A stretch of 64,000 nt of DNA from contig NZ_JBHTAN010000006.1 of assembly GCF_042663585.1 (NCBI RefSeq), positions 372,001-436,000 of the forward strand, given 5' to 3'. How positions within the stretch are numbered: position 1 is the stretch's first letter; every line of letters starts with the position of its first letter. The position numbers and the translations under genes were made by a program. The notes below the pieces were generated by a model, which was not told the origin of the DNA, made no database searches, and saw only the letters and a program-made list of their open reading frames with translations. Of this stretch, positions 18,159-27,169 are shown in pieces. Source of the stretch: Natranaeroarchaeum sp042663585. Its GTDB lineage: Archaea; Halobacteriota; Halobacteria; Halobacteriales; Natronoarchaeaceae.

Positions 18159-19517
18159 ATGAATGTCCTCTATATCACCGTCGACGCGCTCCGTGCAGAT
18201 CACGTGACCTCAGAGATTATGCCAAAAACCCATGGTTTTGTCGACAAGAACATGGAATATACTCGTTGTTATGCAAACGGTCCTGGCACACCGTGGTCGT
18301 TCCCTACCCTTCTTGGGAGTAGGTATTCAGGGGGTACCGATGGATTTGGTATTCCGGGCGAGGATGATGTCCGCCCGACGCTTGCTGAAACTCTGCAAGA
18401 AGAAGGTTATGCGACCGCGGGTTTCACTGATAATCGTTTTGCAAGCAGTGATTACAACTACGACCGAGGAATGGATTCAATGTGGGATTCGGGTGCGACA
18501 TCGTCAGAAAAACGTCTCAAACATGAAGTTCGGGGACGCCTCGATCAAGATGGACTACTTTTTAAAGCAATTCTGAGAGGCTATCATCTTATAGATGATC
18601 TACTTCTTAATATCCGAGGAGATGATACACGGTTCGTCCGGGCGGAAGTTCTCGTAGATCAAGTCACGGAATGGATTGAAGACAGAGAAAATGACTGGTT
18701 TGCCTGGGTCCATCCTATGGATACTCACGCGCCGTACGAAGCACCTGACGAATATCAACGGCAGTATCTTGAAGAACCCGTCTCACGAAGAAAATCACAG
18801 AAACTTGCGAGCGCGGCGACACACCGACCAGATGATCTGAGCGATAAAGATTGGCAGCTACAAAAACAGCTTTACAAAGCTGAATGTCAGTATCTGGATG
18901 ATCAGCTCGAACGACTCTTTACTTCTCTGCCGGATTCCGTAAGGGATGAAACGGTAATTGTCGTCACTGCCGACCATGGCGAGATGCACGGTGAACATGG
19001 ACTTGGTGGGCATCCACAGCAGTTCTGGGAAGAGGTGATCCACGTCCCATGTGGCATCTCGATTCCAGGACGGAGTAACGAGACGATTGATGATCAAATC
19101 GGTCTCGTTGATATCCCACCGACAATACTAGATTCTGTCGGAATTGAGTTCCCCCCGAACTGGGACGGCCACAGTATCCTTCCAGATGATGACGGCGTAG
19201 TCCAGGAACGCGAGCACCTGTTTGTTGATGTTGAGCCCGAATTAAATAGGGATCATGCAGGTGTTCGACATGCTAACAACTGGAAACTGATGCGACACGA
19301 TATTGAGGGTGAATTATTACTTGATTTGAATACGAATCTACAAGAGGACCCAGAAGGCGATCAGTCAAATGCCGCTACTCAGCAGTACAGGTCGCTTACA
19401 CGCGTACTCGACGAGCACCTCGACGAGATGGAACAGCGCCGTCGCGGTGAGACATCTGGTGTTGAAGATGAAGAACTCATCGAAGATCATCTCAAAGAGC
19501 TAGGATATCTCGAGTAG
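18159..19517 (+). CDS. sulfatase-fold (alkaline phosphatase superfamily) enzyme
   Basis: This 452-residue cytoplasmic-looking protein opens MNVLYITVDALRADHV, the metal-binding start of the sulfatase family, and has VVTADHGEMHGEHGLGGH near residue 268. The usual formylglycine motif C/S-x-P-x-R is not found where expected; the region reads GPGTPWSFPTLLGSRYSGG. It ends LKELGYLE, a tail shared by two other such proteins in this window. In archaeal glycan loci such enzymes may remove or transfer sulfate or phosphate on sugars. The substrate is unknown. I chose ATG 18159 over the TTG one codon before it. Confidence 0.8.
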   Translation: MNVLYITVDALRADHVTSEIMPKTHGFVDKNMEYTRCYANGPGTPWSFPTLLGSRYSGGTDGFGIPGEDDVRPTLAETLQEEGYATAGFTDNRFASSDYNYDRGMDSMWDSGATSSEKRLKHEVRGRLDQDGLLFKAILRGYHLIDDLLLNIRGDDTRFVRAEVLVDQVTEWIEDRENDWFAWVHPMDTHAPYEAPDEYQRQYLEEPVSRRKSQKLASAATHRPDDLSDKDWQLQKQLYKAECQYLDDQLERLFTSLPDSVRDETVIVVTADHGEMHGEHGLGGHPQQFWEEVIHVPCGISIPGRSNETIDDQIGLVDIPPTILDSVGIEFPPNWDGHSILPDDDGVVQEREHLFVDVEPELNRDHAGVRHANNWKLMRHDIEGELLLDLNTNLQEDPEGDQSNAATQQYRSLTRVLDEHLDEMEQRRRGETSGVEDEELIEDHLKELGYLE

Positions 19518-19780
19518 AATACATAACCCCGAATTTTCGGGCGCCAATCGTTTCGGGAGAGTGAGAGAGTGACGGCACTTAGAAGAGCATTAGTGATTTC
19601 AGCGATTACTATGTTCTTTGTTCGTTAAGTGATCTATCTTGGGAAAGATTAACTATATTAAATTATGAATAACGAAGTGTCTATATCCCTCGGGAACATC
19701 GGCATCGATAGTGTATGACTTTTACTGGTTGGAATACCGAATTCAACACCTATATTTGAGAAGCAACTACTCCAATACTT

Positions 19781-20707
19781 ATGACGTATCTTGCTAAACT
19801 TCAAAAAACAGCACGACATCGAGGAGTTATCCCGACAGTTAGACATGGGGTTCGTTTTACGATTCAGAAGGCAGGCTATCCAGTTTTTTCAAAAATCTTG
19901 TCTCCTAAAACTCACGAAAAGCTGATGGCTGCACCTGTTCTGGGATACTGGCCACAACTCGAGGAACCACGGTCATTCAGCGAAAAAATCATTTCGCGAA
20001 AGCTATCTGGTGAAAGAGCCGAACTATTCTCGACGGTATCTGATAAGTATTCAGTTAGGGAGTATGTTAAACAGAAGGTGGGAGAAAATCTATTGACAGA
20101 TCTCTACTTTGTCGGCGAATCATCGGGGGAAATACCCAAAAACGGACTCCCGGAAAAATTCGTTATTAAAGCTACCCACGGAAGTGGTATGACGATTGTA
20201 GTAGACGACCACCGGGAGTATGACTTTGATCTGATCGAATCTAAATGCAAATCATGGCTCGAAACACCGTTCGGAAAGAAATCCAGAGAATATTGGTATG
20301 AGGAAATTCAACCACGGGTGGTCATTGAGGAATATATCGATGACCCAAAACATGATATACCTCCTGATTTCAAGTTCTACGTTTTCAATGGTCGTGTCGA
20401 ATTCGTACATGTTGATTTCAACCGGTTTTCAGCTGAGAGGTCGCGAAGATTCTTTGACAGAGAATGGAATGCTTGCGACTTTAGATTGGACTACCCATTA
20501 GGACCGACAATTGATAAACCAGATCGCTTGGACGAGATGATCAAAATTGCTGAAACGCTGGGAGAAGATTTTGAGTTTGTTCGCGTAGACCTGTACCATA
20601 CTAGTGACAACAGGATCTACTTTGGAGAGATGACCTTAGCTCCTGCTGCAGGCACAGAGAGGTTTTACCCGGTCGAGTGGGACTTCAAATTGGGATCGTA
20701 CTGGTAA
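19781..20707 (+). CDS. TupA-type ATP-grasp protein
   Basis: This 308-residue protein matches the TupA-like ATP-grasp family of surface-polymer loci. Visible features are PRSFSEKIISRKLSGERAEL, KYSVREYVKQKVGENLL, PEKFVIKATHGSGM near residue 126 (nucleotide-binding loop), IEEYIDD, PDFKFYVFNG and a metal-binding end VRVDLYHTSDNRIYFGEMTL. TupA was named for teichuronopeptide synthesis, so ligating an amino-acid or amine group to a sugar acid is a reasonable inference. The gene stands alone in a 260-bp leader region without other genes. The exact reaction is unknown. Confidence 0.82.
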   Translation: MTYLAKLQKTARHRGVIPTVRHGVRFTIQKAGYPVFSKILSPKTHEKLMAAPVLGYWPQLEEPRSFSEKIISRKLSGERAELFSTVSDKYSVREYVKQKVGENLLTDLYFVGESSGEIPKNGLPEKFVIKATHGSGMTIVVDDHREYDFDLIESKCKSWLETPFGKKSREYWYEEIQPRVVIEEYIDDPKHDIPPDFKFYVFNGRVEFVHVDFNRFSAERSRRFFDREWNACDFRLDYPLGPTIDKPDRLDEMIKIAETLGEDFEFVRVDLYHTSDNRIYFGEMTLAPAAGTERFYPVEWDFKLGSYW

Positions 20708-20933
20708 GGACACCAATCTATAACAATCCCAATGGTTGTTCCATCGATGCACTCTTTACAATTCTACGGGGATTGATCGAGTCAGTGTTCTAGCGGGTGG
20801 TGGTCAGTTCCATCCCTCGTTGTAAATCCCATCTCTCACTACCAATCGCGTGCTTCCCTACGAATTAGCACGATACTAAGACGTAAAACTCGTCGGACCT
20901 TTCTCAGGTCTCTCACGTATTCCGGGAACTTGG

Positions 20934-22043
20934 CTATAATATACTTCCCAATATATCAGTGGTTCGTCCTACTGTCTCAGCCCAATCGAACGATCCTTCA
21001 ATTTGCGCCCGCGGTTCGTCATAGTCCTCGTGTATCATCGTGTCAATACCTGACGCGAAACCATCGACATCTCCAACTGGAACCGTTACACCACTACCGT
21101 TGACCACTGGTGTGACTTGCTCCAGATCACTTACGACGACAGGGATTCCCGACGACATCGCCTCTAACACAGTTCGAGGCAGTCCTTCAGCGCGACTCGG
21201 CAACACCAGCACGTCGCCAGATCGGTAGATTTTGCACATCTCATCATAGGCGAGTTGTCCGAGGAATTCTATTTTTTTATCAGCTATTTTTTCCAAATCA
21301 GATCGCATTGGGCCATCTCCAATTAGATATAGTTTTATATCTTTCTCATTCGAGAGCTTTGAAATCGCTTTTACTGCATCTTGCGGTCGTTTCCCCTCAA
21401 CCAAACGACCGACAAATAAGATTACTGGACCACGATGATCTATCTTCTCGCTAGCCCGTCCATGAGGCGTGAATCGCTCAATATCAATACCGTTCGACAC
21501 AACTTCTATCCTAGTTGATACTCCGTACTCTTGAACGCGTTCCCTGTCTTCCTCAGTATAACAGAATACCACATCTGCTTGGTTGAATGTCCATCGCCCA
21601 ATCGTCTTCAGATACAACTCGAAAACCCACTCGGGGGCCGTCTGTGAGTACAGGCCGTGATTCGTGATTGCCAGCGGGATATCACCTAAGAACGCCTTCA
21701 ACGCTGCTAGGTTCGTCGAAAAGTACAGATGCGAATGGGCGTGAATCACGTCGAAGTCCCCAGCGTCTTTCAGGTACTGTGCAACGCCAGTTGAGATATC
21801 ATTCCCGAGTAAGTTTACTGTCGGATCGTATCGCACAACAGTGTATCCGTCACGTGTTTCGAACTGTGGTTTGTCCGGGTTGCGGTGTATCGTAAGTACC
21901 GTGACGTCGTGGCCCATCGCTGCCTGATCCCGACTCATAGCATGGACGTGATACGCACCGCCACCTTTCACGTCAGGGTATGCGGTCTGTGCGACTCGAA
22001 GGATCCGCATCGGTGAATCCGTTTCCGGGAGATCACGAGCCAT
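20934..22043 (-). CDS. GT4-family glycosyltransferase
   Basis: This 369-residue GT-B enzyme shows PDVKGGGAYHVHAMSRDQAAMGH near the start. Its C-terminal GT4 domain has PVILFVGRLVEGKRPQDAV, YLIGDGPMRSDLE and the donor loop SRAEGLPRTVLEAMSSGIP. The ATG at 22043 overlaps the stop of the upstream epimerase gene as TGATG, if the epimerase frameshift near 22128 is repaired, so translation is likely coupled. It is the last gene of the minus-strand run that begins with the sugar-phosphate transferase at 24495. It adds a sugar to the growing lipid-linked glycan (inferred). Confidence 0.86.
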   Translation of the reverse strand: MARDLPETDSPMRILRVAQTAYPDVKGGGAYHVHAMSRDQAAMGHDVTVLTIHRNPDKPQFETRDGYTVVRYDPTVNLLGNDISTGVAQYLKDAGDFDVIHAHSHLYFSTNLAALKAFLGDIPLAITNHGLYSQTAPEWVFELYLKTIGRWTFNQADVVFCYTEEDRERVQEYGVSTRIEVVSNGIDIERFTPHGRASEKIDHRGPVILFVGRLVEGKRPQDAVKAISKLSNEKDIKLYLIGDGPMRSDLEKIADKKIEFLGQLAYDEMCKIYRSGDVLVLPSRAEGLPRTVLEAMSSGIPVVVSDLEQVTPVVNGSGVTVPVGDVDGFASGIDTMIHEDYDEPRAQIEGSFDWAETVGRTTDILGSIL

Positions 22044-22104
22044 CACTGAGACTCCTGAACCAGTGTCGTAAGTCCGTCTATGAGACTAATCGTCGTGTCG
22101 TAAT

Positions 22105-22971
22105 TCATAGCTGCTTGGATATTCGAGAGATCGCTCGGCTGTGCTCGATATCGCCGGGTCGTGGATCTTGATGAATTATATCTGACTCTCCGCGGACAAT
22201 ATCCCGAATCGTTTCCGCTAGCTCCTGAATCGTCACAGAGGATCCAGTCCCGACGTTGAACGCCTCTCCAACGTGATCAGTCTTTGCTGCCAACAGGTTT
22301 GCTTGCACCACATCGGATACGTGAACGAAATCTCGTGTCTGCTCTCCGTCACTATTCACGGTGATCGGCTCGCCTGCACGTGCTTGCTCGAGGAAAATAC
22401 TGATCACAGCACTGTAATCCCCACCGGCCTGCCGTGGGCCATATACGTTGAAGTACCGCAGTGCAACTGTCTCCAAACCGTACAGTTCGTGATACAGACG
22501 TGCGTATTCGTCCGCAGTTGCCTTCTCAAGCCCATAGGGGGAACTGGGCTCGGTCGGATGCCCCTCGTCGATCGGAACGTATTCGGGGTGACCGTAGATC
22601 GCCGCACTTGACGCGAGGATAACGCGAGCATCCTCAGCCCGTGCCGCTTCGAGGACGTTCAGCGTTCCCTCTATATTCACCGAGTGACTTTCTGTAGGCT
22701 CTTCAACGGACTGGCTAACACTCACAACAGCAGCCTCGTGAAACACGATATCGACACCACTCATTGCCTCCGAGATCAGTTTCTCGTCTCGAATGTCACC
22801 CTCGTTTAGCTCGGCGTCCTGGTGCAGATACTCACGGGACCCCGAGGAGAAGTTGTCGAGAACTCGGACGTCGTTCTCTTCAACCAGCGCGTCGACGAGG
22901 TGGCTTCCAATGAATCCTGCTCCACCGGTGACTAATACTGTCTCGTTACGTATCTCTGAGTGATCTTGCAT
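22105..22971 (-). CDS. NAD-dependent UDP-sugar 4-epimerase-like protein, 3' end frameshifted
   Basis: This is an extended SDR enzyme: TVLVTGGAGFIGSH (NAD motif), SSAAIYG, SPYGLEKATADEY with the YxxxK pair, RYFNVYGPRQ and GEQTRDFVHVSDVV. The last residues read AISRISKQL and stop early. If one G is added near 22128, the frame continues SRADLSNIQAAMNYD to a TGA at 22045-22043 that overlaps the next gene's ATG. The repaired protein would be about 309 residues, the normal length. The change may be a true mutation or a sequencing error. It lies between the sugar-phosphate transferase and a GT on the same strand and is paralogous to the gene at 31118. Confidence 0.8.
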   Translation of the reverse strand: MQDHSEIRNETVLVTGGAGFIGSHLVDALVEENDVRVLDNFSSGSREYLHQDAELNEGDIRDEKLISEAMSGVDIVFHEAAVVSVSQSVEEPTESHSVNIEGTLNVLEAARAEDARVILASSAAIYGHPEYVPIDEGHPTEPSSPYGLEKATADEYARLYHELYGLETVALRYFNVYGPRQAGGDYSAVISIFLEQARAGEPITVNSDGEQTRDFVHVSDVVQANLLAAKTDHVGEAFNVGTGSSVTIQELAETIRDIVRGESDIIHQDPRPGDIEHSRAISRISKQL

Positions 22972-22995
22972 AGTAGCACATCGAATTGCGGCGTC

Positions 22996-24495
22996 TCAGT
23001 CGTCTCCACTGTTCGCATCTTGGCCCTCTGTCTTAGTCTCACTTGGTGGTTCCGCACCGCGTTCGAACGCCATCGCATCCATGGCAACCATCCAGAGCTG
23101 CCGAACCACGATCTTTACGTCGAACCAGAACGACTGTTTTCGGACGTACTCGATGTCATAGCGGAGCTTTCGACCGGGCTCGTGGCCAGTGACCTCGTTG
23201 ATCTGTGCGAGCCCTGTCAGTCCTGGTTTGATGAACCATCGTTTTTCCCAATCAACACCACCCTCCTGAATGTCCGAATCAAGTTTCGGTCGTTCGGGTC
23301 GTGGACCGACGACGCTCATGTCGCCGATAAGAATTGACCACAGCTGTGGGATCTCGTCGAGATGCGTCTTCCGAAGAACACGCCCGACGCGGGTAACACG
23401 TGGATCTACGCCTCCAGCATCTTCCTCACTAATCTTCGCCCCGGAGACGGATTCGGCGTTTTCGATCATACTCCGAAACTTGTAGATCTGGAAGGTTTCG
23501 CCGAACGTAGCTGTCCGTTGCTGTCCGTAGAGGATCGATCCGCCGTCCTCGAGCTTGATCGCGGTAGAAATTACAATGATCGCTGGTAACGTCGCTAACA
23601 GGGCAGCAGACGCAAAGAACACGTCGAACACCCGCTTGAATAAGTGGTCCTGCGGATCCCACGGTTCCAGATCCACATCAACCAGATCACCAACAGCCCC
23701 CTCACCAACGAGAACACTATCAGTGTAGTCCCGATGAACCTTCACGTTAACACCGTGTTCGTGACAGGCATCGAGTGCACCAAAGAACTCGGCCCGGTCG
23801 GGTTGTCGGAAGGCCAGGATTACCGTATCGATATCACACTCGACGAGTGTGTCTTCGAGACGTGAAAGCCCACCAAGTCGCTCCAGATAGATCATCCCGC
23901 CGTCGGTAACGACTGGGACTTCCTCCCCGTCCCTCGAATCAAATAGATCGTCTTTCGAGATCGGTTCAAGCACACTGGTCGGACACAGATAGCCGAGCAC
24001 GTTCCCGTCCAGATCCGGAACGACGCGCTCGATCTGTGCGGGATCGTCGCCGACGACGATCGTCCGACTGCCGTCCGTATCCGGGCGGTGTCGGATCCAG
24101 ACGAACCAGAGGGGCAGCGCCAGCCCGAGCAGGCCGACCGTCATCACGAGCGTCGCACGCGGGACGCGATACGAGAAATTAAAAAAGCCGATCGCGGCGA
24201 GCGCAAGCCCGCTCGCGACGAGACGTTTCTCGGTTAGCGCAACTGTATCCAGCACTCGCCGTGGGCGTGGCTTGTACAGCGGAATCAACGCAAGCGTCAC
24301 GGCCCCGACCGTCAGGCCGACGACCAGCGCGAGCGAACTGCCCCAGAGCACGATTGGCTCCAGCCGATTGAACAGCGGTACGTACTCGGTGAACAGCCGC
24401 TGTGGCACCGGATGGTTCGCCACGAGAACGGCAGTAAGGGTCAATATAACGGTCCCGATAGCACTTGTAATTCGATACGGCCACCCGGTAAGCAT
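22996..24495 (-). CDS. polyprenyl-phosphate sugar-1-phosphate transferase (WbaP/PglC type)
   Basis: This 499-residue membrane enzyme has about five N-terminal membrane helices (residues 10-130), a Rossmann-like central domain (TIVVGDDPAQIERVVPDLDG) and the C-terminal bacterial-sugar-transferase domain: FKRVFDVFFASAALLATLP, IYKFRSMIENAE, RKTHLDEIPQLWSIL and VGPRPERPKL, with a catalytic Asp-Glu in HLDE. It transfers a sugar-1-phosphate to a lipid phosphate and so starts glycan assembly. It appears to be the only initiating enzyme in the window. It begins a minus-strand run with the epimerase and GT downstream. Lipid carrier and sugar are not readable. Confidence 0.9.
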   Translation of the reverse strand: MLTGWPYRITSAIGTVILTLTAVLVANHPVPQRLFTEYVPLFNRLEPIVLWGSSLALVVGLTVGAVTLALIPLYKPRPRRVLDTVALTEKRLVASGLALAAIGFFNFSYRVPRATLVMTVGLLGLALPLWFVWIRHRPDTDGSRTIVVGDDPAQIERVVPDLDGNVLGYLCPTSVLEPISKDDLFDSRDGEEVPVVTDGGMIYLERLGGLSRLEDTLVECDIDTVILAFRQPDRAEFFGALDACHEHGVNVKVHRDYTDSVLVGEGAVGDLVDVDLEPWDPQDHLFKRVFDVFFASAALLATLPAIIVISTAIKLEDGGSILYGQQRTATFGETFQIYKFRSMIENAESVSGAKISEEDAGGVDPRVTRVGRVLRKTHLDEIPQLWSILIGDMSVVGPRPERPKLDSDIQEGGVDWEKRWFIKPGLTGLAQINEVTGHEPGRKLRYDIEYVRKQSFWFDVKIVVRQLWMVAMDAMAFERGAEPPSETKTEGQDANSGDD

Positions 24496-24633
24496 TGTTT
24501 AACCACACGCATCTCAATTCTCATAAATGCTTTGACAATACTATCACAGGAAAATCGGGGTGGAAAATACTACAACATGATTCCTCATACGCCTCGGCGC
24601 TGGACGACGCTCCCAGTCCGCAACGGCACCAGA

Positions 24634-25620
24634 TTATGAATTCCGAACCAATGGATCGTACCACGCCTCGTTCGCCCGGTACCAGTCGATGAACTGCTGG
24701 GCTCCCTCGCGGATGTCGACGGTCGGTTCGTAGCCCAACAAGTCGTTGGCCTTCGCAATATCCGCGTGGGTGTGCTCGGCATCGCCCTTGCGCGCGTCGG
24801 TAAACTCGATCTCCAGCGACGGATCGATCTCGTCGCGCACGACCTCCGCCAGCGTGAGAATGTCGATGTTGTCGGTCGACCCGATGTTCATGATCTCGCC
24901 GTCGGCGCTGTCGTCGGTGAGCAGCTGCTCGTTGACGCGCTTGATGTCGTCGACGTACGTGAAATCACGCGTCTGCTCGCCGTCACCGTAGATCTCGGGC
25001 GACTCGCCGTGAAGACACCGCGAGACGAAGTTGGTGAAGGCCATGTTCGGGCGCATCCGCGGGCCGTACACCGTGAAGTACCGCAGGGCAACCGTGGGCA
25101 GGCCGTAGATCTCGTTGTACACACGCGCGTACTGCTCGGTCGCGAGCTTCGAGACGCCGTAGGGTGACACGGGCGTGGTTCGGTGATCCTCGTCGTAGGG
25201 GAGATACTCGGGTTTGCCGTACACAGACGAAGACGACGCGACGACCACGCGCTCGACGTCGTGGTGCCGGGCGGCCTCCAGAACGTTGATCGTCCCGGTG
25301 ACGTTGTACTCGTTGACCGTCTTCGGTTCGTCGACGCTCGCGCGCACACCAGCCTGTGCGGCCTGATGGTAGACGACATCGATATCGTTGGTAGCCTCCT
25401 CGACGAGTTCCGCATCCGTGAGACAGCCCTTGATCAGTTCGTACGAGCCGCCGTTCTCTTGGGCTGCCGTCCGTGCGACGTCGACGGTGTGTTCTTTGAT
25501 CCCTAAGTCGTAGTAGGGAACGAACTTATCCAGCACCTTGACGTCGTGGCCCTTGTTCGCCATTCGCTCGGCGATGTGGCCGCCGATAAAGCCCGCGCCG
25601 CCAGTGACGAGTACCTGCAT
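24634..25620 (-). CDS. NAD-dependent nucleotide-sugar epimerase/dehydratase
   Basis: This 328-residue extended SDR protein starts MQVLVTGGAGFIGGHIAERM. It has SSSSVYGKPEYLP, the catalytic SPYGVSKLATEQYARV, RYFTVYGPRMRPNMAF and GEQTRDFTYVDDI. These fit the UDP-glucose/UDP-glucuronate 4- or 5-epimerase subgroup (PRMRPNMAF is often seen in UDP-glucuronate epimerases). It is encoded separately, about 140 bp upstream of the sugar transferase in its direction. A degraded copy of its C-terminus (FIEWYRQNEAR) lies at 40620. The exact substrate is an inference. Confidence 0.85.
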   Translation of the reverse strand: MQVLVTGGAGFIGGHIAERMANKGHDVKVLDKFVPYYDLGIKEHTVDVARTAAQENGGSYELIKGCLTDAELVEEATNDIDVVYHQAAQAGVRASVDEPKTVNEYNVTGTINVLEAARHHDVERVVVASSSSVYGKPEYLPYDEDHRTTPVSPYGVSKLATEQYARVYNEIYGLPTVALRYFTVYGPRMRPNMAFTNFVSRCLHGESPEIYGDGEQTRDFTYVDDIKRVNEQLLTDDSADGEIMNIGSTDNIDILTLAEVVRDEIDPSLEIEFTDARKGDAEHTHADIAKANDLLGYEPTVDIREGAQQFIDWYRANEAWYDPLVRNS

Positions 25621-25696
25621 TACAGGAGAAGTCGGTTACCAGCCCAAAAACTGTTGTTCTTTTGGTCTGTTTCCGACGACCAGTAGCCGGGGGACG

Positions 25697-25927
25697 CTAC
25701 TCTTGATCGATGCCGAGGCGTTCGCGCGCTTCGTCCGTGGACAACGTCCGCCCCGCCGCAACGTCTGCGTAGCCCTCCGAGATACCCTCCTGTGCGCCGG
25801 GGGTCAGGATCGGCTCCGTGGGGTCGCGCAACACCTCTCGGATGAGCTTCAAACGGTTGCTATACTCCAGTTCCTCGGCCAGTTCGTCGATCTCTTCCAG
25901 AAGCCGCTTAGGAGCTTTCATATTCAT
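25697..25927 (-). CDS. small antitoxin-like protein
   Basis: The predicted 76 residues are highly charged. An N-terminal helix pair (KAPKRLLEEIDELAEELEYSNRLKLIREVL) resembles a ribbon-helix-helix or Phd/RelB-type fold, and the C-terminus ends ARERLGIDQE, like many antitoxin tails. No toxin gene lies next to it. It follows the small membrane protein gene by 18 bp and is probably co-transcribed with it. A start at ATG 25921 is equally possible. The function is not known. Orphan antitoxin or transcription factor are both possible. Confidence 0.5.
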   Translation of the reverse strand: MNMKAPKRLLEEIDELAEELEYSNRLKLIREVLRDPTEPILTPGAQEGISEGYADVAAGRTLSTDEARERLGIDQE

Positions 25928-25945
25928 CACACCAATAGCTGCTGT

Positions 25946-26326
25946 TCACAGCTCCTTTTCGAGCTCGCTCATATCTCGACGCTCCCGTTCGCGCTGATCG
26001 TCGAGTAACTGATCGAGTTCCTCCTCTAGTTCGGCTTCCGACATCGACCCTTCGGCGTACTCGGTCTTGACGTCACTCACGGGATCCGCGGGCTTCGACC
26101 GGGACGTCTCGACACTCCGCTGGGACTCACTACCTGCCGTCCAGCCCGTGTACACTTCGTAGGCGACGTACATCGCGAGCGCGGCGAGCAACACGAACGA
26201 GCCCCAGGCGACCATCCGACTCATGAAGCGCAGCACTTGCCCGGCGAAGATGAACAACAGAAGCCCGCCACCGACGAGGAGCGCGAGCTTGATCCCGGTC
26301 GTATCGACCGATAGTCGGTCGCTCAT
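25946..26326 (-). CDS. small two-helix membrane protein with acidic/basic coiled tail
   Basis: I placed the start at ATG 26326 (MSDRLSVDTTGIKLALLVGG) because the upstream open frame lies within the repeat element at 26412-26595. The 126-residue product has two adjacent membrane helices (residues 11-53), a linker rich in Ser/Thr, and a C-terminal charged helix ELEEELDQLLDDQRERERRD resembling the short SHOCT-type or coiled-coil tails of archaeal membrane proteins. It precedes the antitoxin-like gene on the same strand. I do not recognise a specific family. Confidence 0.6.
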   Translation of the reverse strand: MSDRLSVDTTGIKLALLVGGGLLLFIFAGQVLRFMSRMVAWGSFVLLAALAMYVAYEVYTGWTAGSESQRSVETSRSKPADPVSDVKTEYAEGSMSEAELEEELDQLLDDQRERERRDMSELEKEL

Positions 26327-26411
26327 ACACGGAGATGGTGCCAGATTGATAAAAACCTTGGTCAAAACACCCGACATTATGACCAGCATGTGCGCTCCTA
26401 CAGAGACCACA

Positions 26412-26595
26412 GGGTGGGACTCAAAGGGGCTGGCGGGCTCGGCGAACCCCGGCGACGGTGAGCCGAACGGCGTGAGGCGAACGTCGCGTGACGAGCGTAG
26501 CGAGTCACGCAACAAGCACTGCAGGCCGGAGGCCGAAGCGCGCAGCGAGCCGCGGGAGTCGAGCGCGCCAGGGGCTTTTGAAGTGTAAGTCACCC
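26412..26595. repeat. haloarchaeal repeat element with imperfect terminal inverted repeats
   Basis: This 184-bp stretch starts GGGTGGGACTCAAAGGGGC and ends, read inward from the other side, GGGGTGACTTACACTTCAAA. Both ends lead into an AAAGCCCC/AAGGGGC-like block and CTGG. The inside is purine-rich GC low-complexity with GAGCGTAGCGAGT and similar. No protein frame fits. I recall similar sequences scattered in haloarchaeal intergenic regions. A small non-autonomous element is one explanation. It fills the 320-bp gap between the membrane protein and VanZ genes. Confidence 0.5.
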
Positions 26596-26648
26596 CAATC
26601 CGTATAAATCCGACAGCTATTTTCCCTCACTCCGACCAACACCACGGC

Positions 26649-27080
26649 ATGGCGCTCCCACTCCCCGTCTTCCCTCGACGAGTGCGACTGCTCGCCGTCG
26701 CCATCGTCTGTGGGATCATCTTCTACTTCTCCGTACTCGTCATCCCACCCGAAACCGGCGCTCCCGACTCGCTCGAACTCCCAACCGCCCGCCACCTCCT
26801 CGCGTACTTCGTCCTCGGGCTCTCGGTCGCGTACGCACTAACTGACCGATCGCTCTCCCGGCGACGCAAGGCGCTCCTCGTCTTCGTCCTTGCGACCGCC
26901 TACGGGGCTGGGATCGAGGTCGCTCAGGGTTTTGTCCCGGAGCGGCACATGACCCTCGTCGACGGCTTCGTCAACGCGGCCGCGATCACGGCGAGTCTGG
27001 GATGGTATCTCATCGAGCCGTATTTCGATCAGGTGAAGATTCCAAAAGCCATCACGAAGCGACGACGCACCGAGCAATAA
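26649..27080 (+). CDS. VanZ-family membrane protein
   Basis: This 143-residue protein has four predicted membrane helices. VanZ-type sequence includes LAVAIVCGIIFYFSVLVIPP, LPTARHLLAYFVLGLSVAYAL with a conserved His, YGAGIEVAQGFVPERHMTLVDGFVNAAAI near residues 85-115 (the E-x2-Q...R...D-x3-N core), and a basic tail KITKRRRTEQ-like. The family function is not well defined. It often sits near cell-surface genes. The gene stands alone between the repeat element and the aglF-like gene, on the same strand as the latter. Confidence 0.83.
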   Translation: MALPLPVFPRRVRLLAVAIVCGIIFYFSVLVIPPETGAPDSLELPTARHLLAYFVLGLSVAYALTDRSLSRRRKALLVFVLATAYGAGIEVAQGFVPERHMTLVDGFVNAAAITASLGWYLIEPYFDQVKIPKAITKRRRTEQ

Positions 27081-27169
27081 CGCCGCGATCTATCTCCGAG
27101 CCCGACACCCCGAACGTATCACTGACACATGATATCATAATAAGATATTTACCGGAGTAGTAGCCTCCT

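Noticed and set aside
25946..26593. Upstream extension of the small membrane protein to base 26593
   Set aside because: The extension lies inside the 26412-26595 repeat element and has low-complexity residues. ATG 26326 gives a natural membrane protein start.
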